Shown piece by piece: positions 13,212 through 21,682 of a DNA stretch of 21,772 nucleotides. A program made the translations under genes and the position numbers. Source of the stretch: Clostridiales bacterium (GTDB lineage: Bacteria > Bacillota > Clostridia > Christensenellales > Aristaeellaceae). The notes under the pieces are model-generated. The model was not told the DNA's origin and did no database searches. It saw only the letters and a list, made by a program, of their open reading frames with translations. The stretch is taken from assembly GCA_004552515.1 (NCBI GenBank), contig SFOF01000045.1, positions 1-21,772 of the forward strand, in the 5' to 3' direction. Position 1 is the first letter of the stretch; every line of letters starts with the position of its first letter.

Positions 13212-16112
13212 TTGAGCAGGAACAGTCACTCCCAAAAATATACGGTTTCGCTCCTTCCCATACTGGCTCTGGGCGCGCTCATCGTGGCGCTCTGCCTGAT
13301 CGCGGGGCGGCTGGGCGGCGCGGACAACGCGGCCACGGAAACGCCGGTCGTCATTTCCGAGGTCATGACCAAGAACACCCGCACGCTCGAGGACGATTAC
13401 GGCAATTCGTCCGACTGGATCGAGCTGTACAATTCGGGCAGCCAGAGCGTCGATCTGACCGGCTGGATGCTCATGGGCGGGCGCGACGCGTCGGCCTATG
13501 TGTTCTCCGGCGAAACGCTCGGCCCGCATGAGACGCTGATCGTCTATGCCAGCGGCCGCAGCCAGAACAAGGCCGGCTATGTGCGCCACGCGCCGTTTAA
13601 GCTCAGCTCCTCGGGCGACAGCGTGACGCTGCTCGACCCGGCGGGCAGAGCCGCCTTCACGCTCGAGATCCCCGCGCTGGACGCGGACGTTTCATGGGCG
13701 CGCGCCGACGGCGGCAATTATGTCGAATGTCACGAGCCAACCCCCGGCATATACGGCGGCGCGGCGGTTCAGGAAGCGGCCGCCGTTCACCGCGAGGCGC
13801 TGCGCCTGAGCGAGCTGATGGCCGACAACGCCACCTACACATTCCCGGACGGCTGCAAGTGCGATTACATCGAGCTGTACAACGCCTCGGGCAGCGAGCT
13901 GCTGCTCGACGGCTATACGCTCTCCGATAACGAATTGAAGCCCGACAAATACGCACTGGACGGGCTGACCATCCCCGCGTACGGCTATCTCACCATCCAT
14001 CTGGACGGAATCGGCAAAAGCAGCGCGCACGCCGCGTTCGGCCTGAGCGACGGCGAGGGCGCGTATCTCTACAATCCCCGCGGCGAGCTGATCGACCGCG
14101 CCGTCTATGAGACTCTGGCCGCCGATCAGGCGCTCTCCTGCGTAAACGACGCGTGGACGACCGCCTGCCCGCCCACGCCGAACCTGCCCAACACGCGTGA
14201 AAGCGCCGCAGGCCTCTCCGCCGCGCTCGATCAGCAGAACGCGAGCGGCCTTGTGATCAACGAGGTCTGCTTCTCCAACACCGCCGCCGTGGACGGCCGC
14301 AACACCTACGACTGGATCGAGATCCGCAACACCTCGGGCAACACCGTATCGCTCGAGGGCTGGGGGCTGTCCGACGATCCCGCCAAGCCGCGCAAGTGGC
14401 AGTTCCCCGCGGGCGTAAGTCTCAAATCGGGCGGCTATCTGGTGATCATGGCCAGCGGCAACGAGATTTCCGGCACAGACCGCTACGGCTACTATCAGGT
14501 TCCGTTCAAGCTCAGCGGCGGCGAATCGGTCACGCTGTCCACGCCCGAGGGCGCCGTGGTCGATCGCCTGCCCGCCATGCAGCAGTACGGCGACATCTCC
14601 TGCGGGCGCATCGACGGCCAAAGCGGCTTTTTCTACTTCACCACCCCCACTGTGGGCGAGTACAACGGCGACAGCGGGCTGCGCGAGCGCTGCTCCAAGC
14701 CGGTCTTCACGACGAAGGGCGGGCTGTACGGCGCCGGCGAAACGGTGACGGTGGAAATTACCGCCGATCCCGACGCGCTGATCTTCTACACGCTCGATTC
14801 CACAACGCCCACATCATCCTCGACAGTCTACAGCGGGCCGTTCACCGTAGCGGCCAACACGGTGGTGCGCGCCGTGGCGACCAGACGCGGCAGCATCGAT
14901 TCCTACGTCGCGACCGAGACGTATTTCTTCGGCCTCAGTCACAATCTGCGCGTCGTGTCGCTGGTCACCGATCCGGCCAATCTGTACGACAATTCCACCG
15001 GCATCATGACCAACCCGCTCAAGTCGTGGGAGCGCGCCGCCAATGTGGAGGTGTACGACACCGACGGCACGGTGATACAGGCCTCGCACGGCTGCGGGCT
15101 GGCGCTCAACGGCGACGCGTCGCGGCGGCTGGATATAAAGTCCTTCCGCGTGCTGGGGCGCAGCCGCTATGACGAGGACAACGTCTTTACCGGCGAGCTG
15201 ATCCCCGGGCGGGATTACGAGAACTACCGCTCCTTCCTGCTGCGCGGCGGCGGGCAGGACAGCACGCGCGCGCTCATCCGCGATCCGTTCGTCGATTCGC
15301 TGGCCGCCGACACGGAGGTCATGTATCAGGCGGCGGAAATGTGCGTGATGTATGTCAACGGCGAGTTCTACGGCGTGTACGACATCTGCGAGCGCATATC
15401 GACCTACTCGATCAGCGATTTCGAGGGCTGGGAGCGCACGAAGAACATCGATCTGGTCAAGAAGAACGATCTGGTGCAGAACGGCAGCAATTCCGATTAT
15501 GTCGATCTGCTCCAGTGGATCAAAGATCATCCCGACGCGACCGACGAGAACATCGCCTATATCGAGACGCGCATCGATATGGACAACTATCTCGACTACA
15601 TGGCCTTCATGGTCTATTCCGCCAATCAGGACGTGGGCACGCGCCGCTACCGCTCCACCGACCACGACGGCAAATGGCGCTGGATCGTCTACGATCAGGA
15701 TTTCGGCTTCTACAACGACACCAACTCCATCGCGCGCTGGATGGACAAGGAGGGCGCGGGCGCTTACAAGACGGTTGAAAACAAGCTGTTCCGCTATATC
15801 ATGTCCAACGACAAGATCGTCGAGCGCTATCTGACGCGCTTCGGCGAGCTGCTGGCGGGCCCCTGGGCGCCGGACGCTTTGCTCGAGCGCTTCGACGCGC
15901 TGGTCGAGTCGATCCGTCCCGAGATGACGCTGCACTGCGAGAAGTGGAAGAGCGTGCTGACCTACAGCAAGTGGGAAAAGCAGATCGAGCTGATGCGCAG
16001 CCGCATCGACGAGCGCGCCGGCAAGATCATCGGCTATCTGAGCGAGTATTTCGAGCTGACCGAGGCCGAAAAGCAGCAGTATTTCGGCGAGGCGCTGAAG
16101 AAGGCGCACTGA
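13212..16112 (+). CDS. Membrane-anchored lamin-tail/CotH kinase-like protein
   Basis: A 966-residue surface protein. The N-terminus has a membrane helix (about 13-33, LLPILALGALIVALCLIAG), acting as a signal anchor. Three lamin-tail-like beta domains follow: about 46-180 (VVISEVMTKNT, DWIELYNSG), 198-335 (LRLSELMADN, DYIELYNASG) and 347-490 (LVINEVCFSN, DWIEIRNTSG). Next is a chitobiase C-terminal-like domain (about 495-572, IFYTLDSTTPTSSSTVYSGP), then a CotH-type domain (about 577-960) with YRSFLLRGGGQD, GEFYGVYDICERI, and YDQDFGF with Asp828 and Asp830 as likely metal-binding/catalytic residues. CotH phosphorylates spore coat proteins with ATP; here the domain is placed outside the membrane or in the spore envelope. 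The start is TTG 13212 with AGGACAGGA upstream; no in-frame ATG fits. Confidence 0.88.
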   Translation: MSRNSHSQKYTVSLLPILALGALIVALCLIAGRLGGADNAATETPVVISEVMTKNTRTLEDDYGNSSDWIELYNSGSQSVDLTGWMLMGGRDASAYVFSGETLGPHETLIVYASGRSQNKAGYVRHAPFKLSSSGDSVTLLDPAGRAAFTLEIPALDADVSWARADGGNYVECHEPTPGIYGGAAVQEAAAVHREALRLSELMADNATYTFPDGCKCDYIELYNASGSELLLDGYTLSDNELKPDKYALDGLTIPAYGYLTIHLDGIGKSSAHAAFGLSDGEGAYLYNPRGELIDRAVYETLAADQALSCVNDAWTTACPPTPNLPNTRESAAGLSAALDQQNASGLVINEVCFSNTAAVDGRNTYDWIEIRNTSGNTVSLEGWGLSDDPAKPRKWQFPAGVSLKSGGYLVIMASGNEISGTDRYGYYQVPFKLSGGESVTLSTPEGAVVDRLPAMQQYGDISCGRIDGQSGFFYFTTPTVGEYNGDSGLRERCSKPVFTTKGGLYGAGETVTVEITADPDALIFYTLDSTTPTSSSTVYSGPFTVAANTVVRAVATRRGSIDSYVATETYFFGLSHNLRVVSLVTDPANLYDNSTGIMTNPLKSWERAANVEVYDTDGTVIQASHGCGLALNGDASRRLDIKSFRVLGRSRYDEDNVFTGELIPGRDYENYRSFLLRGGGQDSTRALIRDPFVDSLAADTEVMYQAAEMCVMYVNGEFYGVYDICERISTYSISDFEGWERTKNIDLVKKNDLVQNGSNSDYVDLLQWIKDHPDATDENIAYIETRIDMDNYLDYMAFMVYSANQDVGTRRYRSTDHDGKWRWIVYDQDFGFYNDTNSIARWMDKEGAGAYKTVENKLFRYIMSNDKIVERYLTRFGELLAGPWAPDALLERFDALVESIRPEMTLHCEKWKSVLTYSKWEKQIELMRSRIDERAGKIIGYLSEYFELTEAEKQQYFGEALKKAH

Positions 16113-16127
16113 CCCGCACCGCGACAA

Positions 16128-16161
16128 AATCCGCCGCCCGAAACGAATCGGACGGCGGATT
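16128..16161. terminator. Terminator hairpin after the CotH-like gene
   Basis: AATCCGCCG (16128-16136) pairs with CGGCGGATT (16153-16161). The plus-strand tail (ATTTAT) is weak; the minus-strand tail is TTTTG. It lies between two convergent genes and may work for both. Confidence 0.65.
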
Positions 16162-16205
16162 ATTTATGGTTCATCGCGGAAACGCCGGCAAAGAGCGACG
16201 GCGCA

Positions 16206-16285
16206 GTTCGCAGCTTTGCCGCGAGATGTCGCGCAAAGATGAGGATCAGGCGGTTGGCAGCGCGGTTCGCAGCTTTGCCGCGAGA
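16206..16285. repeat. 21-bp direct repeat between convergent genes
   Basis: The same 21 bp (GTTCGCAGCTTTGCCGCGAG plus A) occurs at 16206-16226 and 16265-16285, 59 bp apart, next to the riboflavin kinase stop. It is unrelated to the R1-R3 family. Confidence 0.7.
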
Positions 16286-16294
16286 AGCCGCTCT

Positions 16295-16678
16295 TCAGCG
16301 CTTCTTTTGCGTCAGCAGCGCGCGCACAGTCTCCCGGTCGTGCGCAAGCTGCGCCTTGAGCGCGTCCGGCGATTCAAAGCGCACTTCTCCGCGCAGGAAC
16401 GCTTCCGGCTCGACATAGAGCGTCTGCCCATACAGATCGCCCTCGAAATCAAGCAGATTGATCTCGACAGTAGCCGGGCCTTCCGGCAGCGTGGGGTGCC
16501 GCCCGACATTCATCATGCCCATTTTTTCCGCGCCGCTCTCCAGACGCACCCGCACGGCGTACACGCCGCGCGCCAGATCGGTCGATTGAGCGTCCAGATT
16601 CGCCGTGGGGAAGCCCAGCGTGCGCCCCAGCTGCTTGCCGCGAACCACGCGGCCGGAAAACGATCGATAAGCCGTCAT
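16295..16678 (-). CDS. Stand-alone riboflavin kinase (RibF C-terminal domain)
   Basis: A 127-residue flavokinase that phosphorylates riboflavin to FMN. It matches the C-terminal domain of RibF: GRVVRGKQLGRTLGFPTANL (9-28), GVYAVRV, MMNVGRHPT (54-62), VEINLLDFEGDLYGQ and FLRGEVRFESPDALKAQLAHD. The FAD synthetase domain that usually precedes it is absent and there is no room for it: its ATG shares ATGA (16678-16675) with the stop of the hydrolase upstream. So the pair is almost certainly one message with coupled translation. The link of an FMN-making enzyme to a glycosidase is unusual; simple operon hitch-hiking is possible. Confidence 0.9.
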   Translation of the reverse strand: MTAYRSFSGRVVRGKQLGRTLGFPTANLDAQSTDLARGVYAVRVRLESGAEKMGMMNVGRHPTLPEGPATVEINLLDFEGDLYGQTLYVEPEAFLRGEVRFESPDALKAQLAHDRETVRALLTQKKR

Positions 16679-18420
16679 GCGCGCGCCTCCCCGTCCAGCC
16701 GCGCCTGCGTATCGGTCAGCTCGCGGCGCAGAAAGTCGTAAAACGCCGCGTCCGCTTCCTCGAGCGGCGCGAATATGTCGCGCTTCATATACATGATTTT
16801 GCCGATCTCCACCGAGCAGTCCAGCTCTTTGGCCAGCGCGAAATACTCATGATAGTTCTCGTTGCAGCCGTGGAAATCGAGCGCGACCGGCGCGCCGCAG
16901 CTCGAGTGCGTCACCATGAGCGCGCGCTCCCGCTGCTCATTCAGGTTCGTACTGACGAAATCGTAGGTGCGGATAATATCCATGTATTCGGCCAGGAAGG
17001 GATGCCCCGCCGCGCCCAGATGGCACGCGTCCTTCTTATAGCGGCGCATGGTTTCCATGACGAAGCGGAACAGATGCATGAAATAGTTCTCCTCGCCGCG
17101 CCATTCGAGCGCGCACGGCGTGTCGGGATGCACCTTGTCGGCGAGGAAATCGGTCTTGATGCCGTCGGCGTTATAGCAGCCGGGTTCGTCCGAAACGAGC
17201 CTGCGGATGAGCGGCTCCAGATACTCGCGCCGCACCGTCTCGTCGGAATAGTTCCACACGCGCTTGCCGTGGCGGTTGACATAACCGGGCACAAGGAAGC
17301 GCTCCTCCACATGCGCCTCGGGCACGATGTCGGCGAAGTTGATCCACAATATCACCTTGAAGCCCATGGCGTGCAGCTCGTCGATCAGGCCGCGAAAATC
17401 GCCCAGACGCTCTTCATCGGCGCGCCAGTCACCCAGCGCCCGCTGCCAGCCGTCGTCGATCATGAACGTGGTAAAAGGCAGCCCTTCGCGCCGGATGATC
17501 CCGGCGGCACGGCGGATCATCGCCGCGGTGAGCAGCTTTGAGGGATGCGCGACGACATTTGTCTGCGCGTCCAGCTCGATGGGCAGCGGCTCGCCGCCCC
17601 TCTTCAGCTCCATGAGCGCCGACTGATCGCACCAGGTGCAGTAGAGATTGGCGCGGTGCCACGGGAAGGCCGGCTTGTCCTTCGGATCGGCGATTTTTCC
17701 CTCCCGCACCAGCAGGCGGCAGTAATCGTCCAGCGCGTCGTACACCGTGCCGCCCGCGCGGCGCATGAAGGTGAACGCGGGCAGCTCGCATCCGCCGTCC
17801 AGCGGCAGGCCATGCCCCGCCTCGCCGTAATTGAGGATCCACTTCTCCAGCCGGTAGCGCTTCGAGGCGTACTCATAGCCGAACGCCCTGTGCATATCCA
17901 CCGGCGCGCAGAGCAGCGTCACATCGTCGCGGCGGAACATGAACAGCGACGGATGCGGCGCGAACTGCCAGTCGTTTGAAAACGTGGTGGTATTCACCGC
18001 GTCGGCCAGATTCAGCTCCGGCCATGTGAAGCTGCTGCCGTGGCGGTTGCGGAAGTTGACCAGATCGAAAAAGTTCAGTCCGCTTCCGGCGGGCAGGATA
18101 TACAGCGCGTTCAGCTCCCGCGCCGTGCAGCGCGTCATGCGGGGCGCAAGGCGAATATCGCCCTTCGACAGATCGATTGTCAGCGTGTAATCGACCTTTG
18201 CGGAGGTGAAGCGCAGCTCGGCGCTCTCCCCCGCGCAGACCGCGCCCTCAAAGGCATAGCCGGGCGCTTCTCCATCGACGGCGGGGGCGGTCAGGCAGAG
18301 CGCGTCCGCCAGGAAGAGCCGGTAGCCGGTCACCGAGTCCAGTATGGTCAGCGTCTGTTTTTGAAGATCGATTTCCGCCGTCAGCGCGGCGTTTCTGAGC
18401 GTAATCAGGGAATCAGCCAT
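16675..18420 (-). CDS. Clan GH-D (GH36-like) glycoside hydrolase, alpha-galactosidase-like
   Basis: A 581-residue cytoplasmic enzyme without signal peptide. An N-terminal beta domain (about 1-250) is followed by a TIM barrel. Barrel marks are FMIDDGWQ (319-326), GFKVILWINF (353-362) and GIKTDF (420-425), where Asp424 is the likely nucleophile, as in the KxD motif of GH36. The acid/base is not certain; candidates lie near residues 478-495. It is shorter than classical GH36 enzymes (about 700), so it is probably a divergent subgroup. ATG 18420 has GGGAGG 8 nt upstream; an upstream extension in the same frame lacks family features and would run through the promoter. It overlaps the riboflavin kinase by 4 nt. 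Its promoter resembles that of the GH2 gene. Confidence 0.85.
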   Translation of the reverse strand: MADSLITLRNAALTAEIDLQKQTLTILDSVTGYRLFLADALCLTAPAVDGEAPGYAFEGAVCAGESAELRFTSAKVDYTLTIDLSKGDIRLAPRMTRCTARELNALYILPAGSGLNFFDLVNFRNRHGSSFTWPELNLADAVNTTTFSNDWQFAPHPSLFMFRRDDVTLLCAPVDMHRAFGYEYASKRYRLEKWILNYGEAGHGLPLDGGCELPAFTFMRRAGGTVYDALDDYCRLLVREGKIADPKDKPAFPWHRANLYCTWCDQSALMELKRGGEPLPIELDAQTNVVAHPSKLLTAAMIRRAAGIIRREGLPFTTFMIDDGWQRALGDWRADEERLGDFRGLIDELHAMGFKVILWINFADIVPEAHVEERFLVPGYVNRHGKRVWNYSDETVRREYLEPLIRRLVSDEPGCYNADGIKTDFLADKVHPDTPCALEWRGEENYFMHLFRFVMETMRRYKKDACHLGAAGHPFLAEYMDIIRTYDFVSTNLNEQRERALMVTHSSCGAPVALDFHGCNENYHEYFALAKELDCSVEIGKIMYMKRDIFAPLEEADAAFYDFLRRELTDTQARLDGEARA

Positions 18421-18451
18421 GAGCGAACCTCCCGAATTTTTGATATAGCTC

Positions 18452-18515
18452 ATTATAGCACAGGCCGCGGCGCGCTTCAATCGCACTTTTCCGCGATGAA
18501 GCGTCCATTTCCGCG
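18452..18515 (-). promoter_or_regulatory. GH36-like gene promoter with shared operator
   Basis: On the minus strand, TTGAAG (18480-18475), 17 nt, TATAAT (18457-18452) within GTGCTATAATG. Upstream lies GGAAAAGTG (18492-18484) and an imperfect repeat CGCGGAAA at 18515-18508 and 18495-18488 (20 bp apart). GGAAAAGTG and the 11-nt -10 block are identical to those of the GH2 promoter and equally spaced. Confidence 0.68.
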
Positions 18516-18547
18516 CAAATATTTTACCCATACGCCGCGAAATATGA

Positions 18548-18576
18548 TAGATTCGCATCCGTCAGAGTTCTATAAT
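18548..18576 (+). promoter_or_regulatory. Promoter of the MATE exporter gene
   Basis: TATAAT (18571-18576) follows a weak -35 TAGATT (18548-18553) by 17 nt. The predicted start (about 18583) lies 3 nt before the ATG at 18586, which favours ATG 18613 as the real start. The promoter is divergent from that of the GH36-like gene. Confidence 0.55.
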
Positions 18577-18612
18577 AGGAACAGTATGTATGCAAGGGGG
18601 CATATTGCGTTT

Positions 18613-19956
18613 ATGGCCGGTTATTCGCGCGATCTCACCGAGGGACCGCTGGCCAGGCAGATTCTCACATTCAGCGTGCCGCTGATGTTTTCGACGATAT
18701 TGCAGGTGCTCTTCAATATGGCCGACGTGGCGGTCATCGGCCGCTTTGCCGGCGCGATGCAATTAGGCTCCGTCGGCTCGACGACCATCCTCGTGACGCT
18801 GTTCACCGGCTTTCTGGTCGGCCTGGGCAACGGCGTAAACGTGCTGGTGGCGCGGGCGTTCGGCGCGCGCAGCGAGGAGGACGTGCATCACACCGTCCAC
18901 ACCTCGGCGATCCTGGCGCTGATCGTCGGCCTTGTAGTCATGACGCTGGGGCTGATCTTCTGCCGGCCGCTGCTCGCGCTGCTGGGCACGAAGGACGAGC
19001 TGATCGACGGCGCGGAGCTGTACCTCAACATATACCTGCTGGGGATGCCGGCGCTGGCGCTGTTCAACTTTGGCAACGGCGTGCTGAGCGCGGTGGGCGA
19101 CACGCGCCGCCCGCTGTACTATCTGCTGATCGCCGGCATCATCAACGTCATCCTCAATCTGTTCTTCGTCATCGTGTGCCGCATCGACGTGGCGGGCGTG
19201 GCGCTGGCCAGCATCATATCGCAGTATATCTCGGTGGCGCTGATCCTCATCACGCTGTTCAAGAGCCAGGAAAGCTACGGTCTGCATCTCAAATATCTGC
19301 GCGTCACCGGCTCCTATGCGCGGGATGTGCTCGCGCTCGGCCTGCCCTCGGGGCTGCAAAACTCGATCTTCGCCATCGCCAATCTGTTCATCCAGTCGGC
19401 TGTCAATACGTTCGACGCGATCATGGTGGCGGGCAATTCCGCCGCGACCAACGCCGACGCGCTGATCTACGGCGTGATGGCCGCCTTCTACACCGCCTGC
19501 TCGAGCTTCATGAGCCAGAATCTGGGCGCGCGCAAAAAGGAGCGTGTGATCAGGAGCTTCTATATCACAACGCTGTATTCCTTCGGCGTGGGGCTGGGGC
19601 TGGGGCTGTTGCTCTTCGCGTTCGGGCGGCCGTTCCTGACGCTGTTCACCACGGAGGAGGCCGTCATTCAGGCCGGCATGAAGCGGCTGGTGATCATGAG
19701 CTTCTCTTATGGCATTTCGGCGTTCATGGACAACACCATCGCCGCCTCGCGCGGGCTGGGCAAGACCTTCATCCCCACGGTCATGGTGATTCTCGGCTCG
19801 TGCGTATTCCGCGTGATCTGGGTGTACACGGTGTTCGCGCACTTCCGCACGGTGCCCTCGCTGTATCTGCTCTACGCGTTCTCCTGGACGATCACCGCCG
19901 TCGCCGAAATCATCTATTTCATCCGCTGCTACAGGCGCACCGCCGCCTGCCTGTAA
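18613..19956 (+). CDS. MATE-family multidrug/cation antiporter
   Basis: A 447-residue membrane exporter with about 12 helices in two similar halves. It opens MAGYSRDLTEGPLARQILTFSVPLMFS, typical of the DinF/NorM-like MATE group in Firmicutes, with VLFNMADVAVIGRF in helix 2, GLPSGLQNSIFAIANLFIQS at the start of the second half, and NTIAASRGLGKT late. It exports drugs or metabolites using a Na+ or H+ gradient; the substrate is not readable. ATG 18613 with AGGGGG (18595-18600) 12 nt upstream is preferred over ATG 18586, because the promoter makes the latter nearly leaderless. It stands next to the divergent GH36-like gene. Confidence 0.92.
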   Translation: MAGYSRDLTEGPLARQILTFSVPLMFSTILQVLFNMADVAVIGRFAGAMQLGSVGSTTILVTLFTGFLVGLGNGVNVLVARAFGARSEEDVHHTVHTSAILALIVGLVVMTLGLIFCRPLLALLGTKDELIDGAELYLNIYLLGMPALALFNFGNGVLSAVGDTRRPLYYLLIAGIINVILNLFFVIVCRIDVAGVALASIISQYISVALILITLFKSQESYGLHLKYLRVTGSYARDVLALGLPSGLQNSIFAIANLFIQSAVNTFDAIMVAGNSAATNADALIYGVMAAFYTACSSFMSQNLGARKKERVIRSFYITTLYSFGVGLGLGLLLFAFGRPFLTLFTTEEAVIQAGMKRLVIMSFSYGISAFMDNTIAASRGLGKTFIPTVMVILGSCVFRVIWVYTVFAHFRTVPSLYLLYAFSWTITAVAEIIYFIRCYRRTAACL

Positions 19957-19973
19957 AGGCGCGTAAATCGTTC

Positions 19974-20013
19974 AACAGCCGCCGTTCAATCGCACGGCGG
20001 CTGTTTTGCTTTT
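19974..20013 (+). terminator. Terminator of the MATE gene
   Basis: AACAGCCGCCG (19974-19984) pairs with CGGCGGCTGTT (19995-20005), followed by TTGCTTTTT. It starts 18 nt after the stop. Confidence 0.9.
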
Positions 20014-20034
20014 TAATTGTAAAGGAGGATTCGC

Positions 20035-20469
20035 ATGGGCTGGCTGAATATTTTCGGGCTGTGTATCGCCTCGGTTATTCTGATTCCCAACATCGTCTTT
20101 GCCATGAAGTGCAAAGACCACTTCGAGAACAAATGGCACAATAAGTATGTCGAGATCGCCGAGCAGATCGGCCGCTTCGGCTGCTTTGCTTTTATGATTT
20201 TCAACGTTCCCGGGACGTGCTTCGGCTGGCCGTCGAACGAGGCCTTCGCGGCCTATCTCATCGCAGACGGCCTGCTGGCGGCGCTCTACTGCCTGATCTG
20301 GTTTGTGTGCTTTAGAAAAAGCAGCGTTTTCAGGGCGCTGTCGCTGTCCATCATTCCCTCGCTTCTGTTCCTGTTGAGCGGAATAATGAGCCGGTCGATC
20401 CTGCTGACGATCGCCGCCGTCATCTTCGCACCCAGCCACATCCTACTCTCGTATAAGAACGCACAATGA
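20035..20469 (+). CDS. Small integral membrane protein of unknown function
   Basis: A 144-residue protein I do not recognise. It has about five hydrophobic segments: 3-23, 44-60, 70-93, 100-119 and 121-139. A soluble loop with KCKDHFENKWHNKYVEIAEQ joins the first two. The conserved-looking stretch FNVPGTCFGWPSNEAFAAYL follows helix 2. Five cysteines are scattered, with no metal motif. AAAGGAGG (20021-20028) precedes ATG 20035 at good spacing, and the gene is bounded by terminators, so it is a real, single-gene unit, probably read from a weak promoter or from leak-through of the MATE terminator. No function can be inferred. Confidence 0.85.
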   Translation: MGWLNIFGLCIASVILIPNIVFAMKCKDHFENKWHNKYVEIAEQIGRFGCFAFMIFNVPGTCFGWPSNEAFAAYLIADGLLAALYCLIWFVCFRKSSVFRALSLSIIPSLLFLLSGIMSRSILLTIAAVIFAPSHILLSYKNAQ

Positions 20470-20480
20470 CAGGCCGCGCA

Positions 20481-20506
20481 CCCCGAAAAGTCTCGGGGCG
20501 TTTTTT
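20481..20506 (+). terminator. Terminator of the small membrane protein gene
   Basis: CCCCGA (20481-20486) pairs with TCGGGG (20493-20498), followed by CG and six T (20501-20506). Confidence 0.88.
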
Positions 20507-20510
20507 ATAC

Positions 20511-20539
20511 TGGACAAATTCTCAACTATAGTATATAAT
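20511..20539 (+). promoter_or_regulatory. Promoter of the nucleotidyltransferase gene
   Basis: TGGACA (20511-20516), a 17-nt spacer and a perfect TATAAT (20534-20539). The predicted start is about 20546, leaving an 85-nt leader with only small hairpins (GCCG...CGGC). I see no known riboswitch in it. Confidence 0.8.
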
Positions 20540-20630
20540 AGATAGACAAACACGTGCGATTACGCCGTTTACGGCTCCAAATACATCCCAAGGCCGATTA
20601 TCCGGCTTTGCCTGCAAAGGAGGCGCTTTC

Positions 20631-21392
20631 ATGAAGGCCATCATCCTCGCGGCGGGCTACGCCACCCGCCTTTATCCCCTGACGCTCAACCGCCCCAAGG
20701 CCATGCTGCCCATCGGCGGCGCGGCCATGCTGGACTATCTCGTGCGCGAAATGGCGCTCATCCCGCAGCTGGACGAGGTGCATATCGTCACAAACCATAA
20801 ATTCGCCGGCCAGTTTGAGACATGGTGCGACGAGGCCGAGCGCGACGGACGCTATCCCGGCCTGCGCTTCGCCGTATGGGACGACGGCACCTCCAGCAAC
20901 GAAACGCGGCTGGGCGCCGTGGGCGATATGCAGTTCACCATCGAGCGCGCGCAGCTGGACGACGACCTGCTTGTGGCCGCGTCCGACAACTTTTTCACCT
21001 TCCCGCTGCGGCAGTTTACCGACGCTTTTTATGCGAGCGGCCGCGATATGCTGCTGGCCGGACGCATCGACGACGTCGAAACGCTGCGCCGCTTCGCCGT
21101 GGCCACGCTGGACGAGACGGGCCGCGTGCTGACGCTGGTCGAAAAGCCGAAGGATCCCCCCAGCGATGTCGGCGTTTACGCGCTGTACCTCTATAAGCGC
21201 GAGACGCTGCCGCTGATCGGCGAGTATCTCGCGGGCGGCGGGCTGCCCGATTCCCCCGGCCTGTTTCCGGAATGGCTGTGCAAGCGCGGCCACGAGCTGG
21301 GCGCGTATCTCTTCGAGGGCGAGTGCATCGACATCGGCACGCCCGAGAGCTACCGCGAGGTGTGCGAACGCTTCGCAAAGGGCGTAAACTGA
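20631..21392 (+). CDS. Sugar-phosphate nucleotidyltransferase (NDP-sugar pyrophosphorylase)
   Basis: A 253-residue GT-A-like enzyme that joins a sugar-1-phosphate to an NTP, releasing pyrophosphate. Motifs: the nucleotide loop LAAGYATRLYPLT (6-18), RPKAMLPIGG (21-30, Lys23), metal-binding ASDN (117-120, Asp119), EKPKDPPSDVGVY (171-183) and CIDIGTPESY (232-241, Asp234). It lacks the C-terminal left-handed helix of acetyltransferase-linked forms, so it is a single-domain member, near glucose-1-phosphate or mannose-1-phosphate transferases. The base and sugar cannot be told from sequence. AAAGGAGG (20616-20623) precedes ATG by 7 nt. It has its own promoter and terminator; it may feed glycan or cell-surface synthesis. 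Confidence 0.92.
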   Translation: MKAIILAAGYATRLYPLTLNRPKAMLPIGGAAMLDYLVREMALIPQLDEVHIVTNHKFAGQFETWCDEAERDGRYPGLRFAVWDDGTSSNETRLGAVGDMQFTIERAQLDDDLLVAASDNFFTFPLRQFTDAFYASGRDMLLAGRIDDVETLRRFAVATLDETGRVLTLVEKPKDPPSDVGVYALYLYKRETLPLIGEYLAGGGLPDSPGLFPEWLCKRGHELGAYLFEGECIDIGTPESYREVCERFAKGVN

Positions 21393-21405
21393 TCTCCGCA
21401 TACGA

Positions 21406-21443
21406 ACGAACCTCCCCGACGCTGAATCGGAGAGGTTCGTTTT
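21406..21443 (+). terminator. Terminator of the nucleotidyltransferase gene
   Basis: ACGAACCTC (21406-21414) pairs with GAGGTTCGT (21432-21440), followed by TTT. The hairpin starts 13 nt after the stop and may also serve the minus strand. Confidence 0.88.
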
Positions 21444-21682
21444 CTATCCGCGCGGCCTTTAGCAGCGATGGCCAGGGACTCGGCTTTTTGAATCGCGTCC
21501 GTACAGGCGCGGAGGATGCTCTTCCACAACCCGCTCAAAAGACCCGCCAGCCGGCTATACGATCTGCCGCCGGCTGTCAAATGGACAAGACGGATTTCGA
21601 CAAATTGAACGGCACGCCAAACGACTTGCGCAGAAACTCCGGCGCAAAACGGAAAGCCTGCCCAGATTCGTTTTTAAGCGCA

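Noticed and set aside
20546..20630. Riboswitch in the nucleotidyltransferase leader
   Set aside because: The 85-nt leader has only short weak hairpins, no conserved aptamer core that I recognise and no terminator-like switch.
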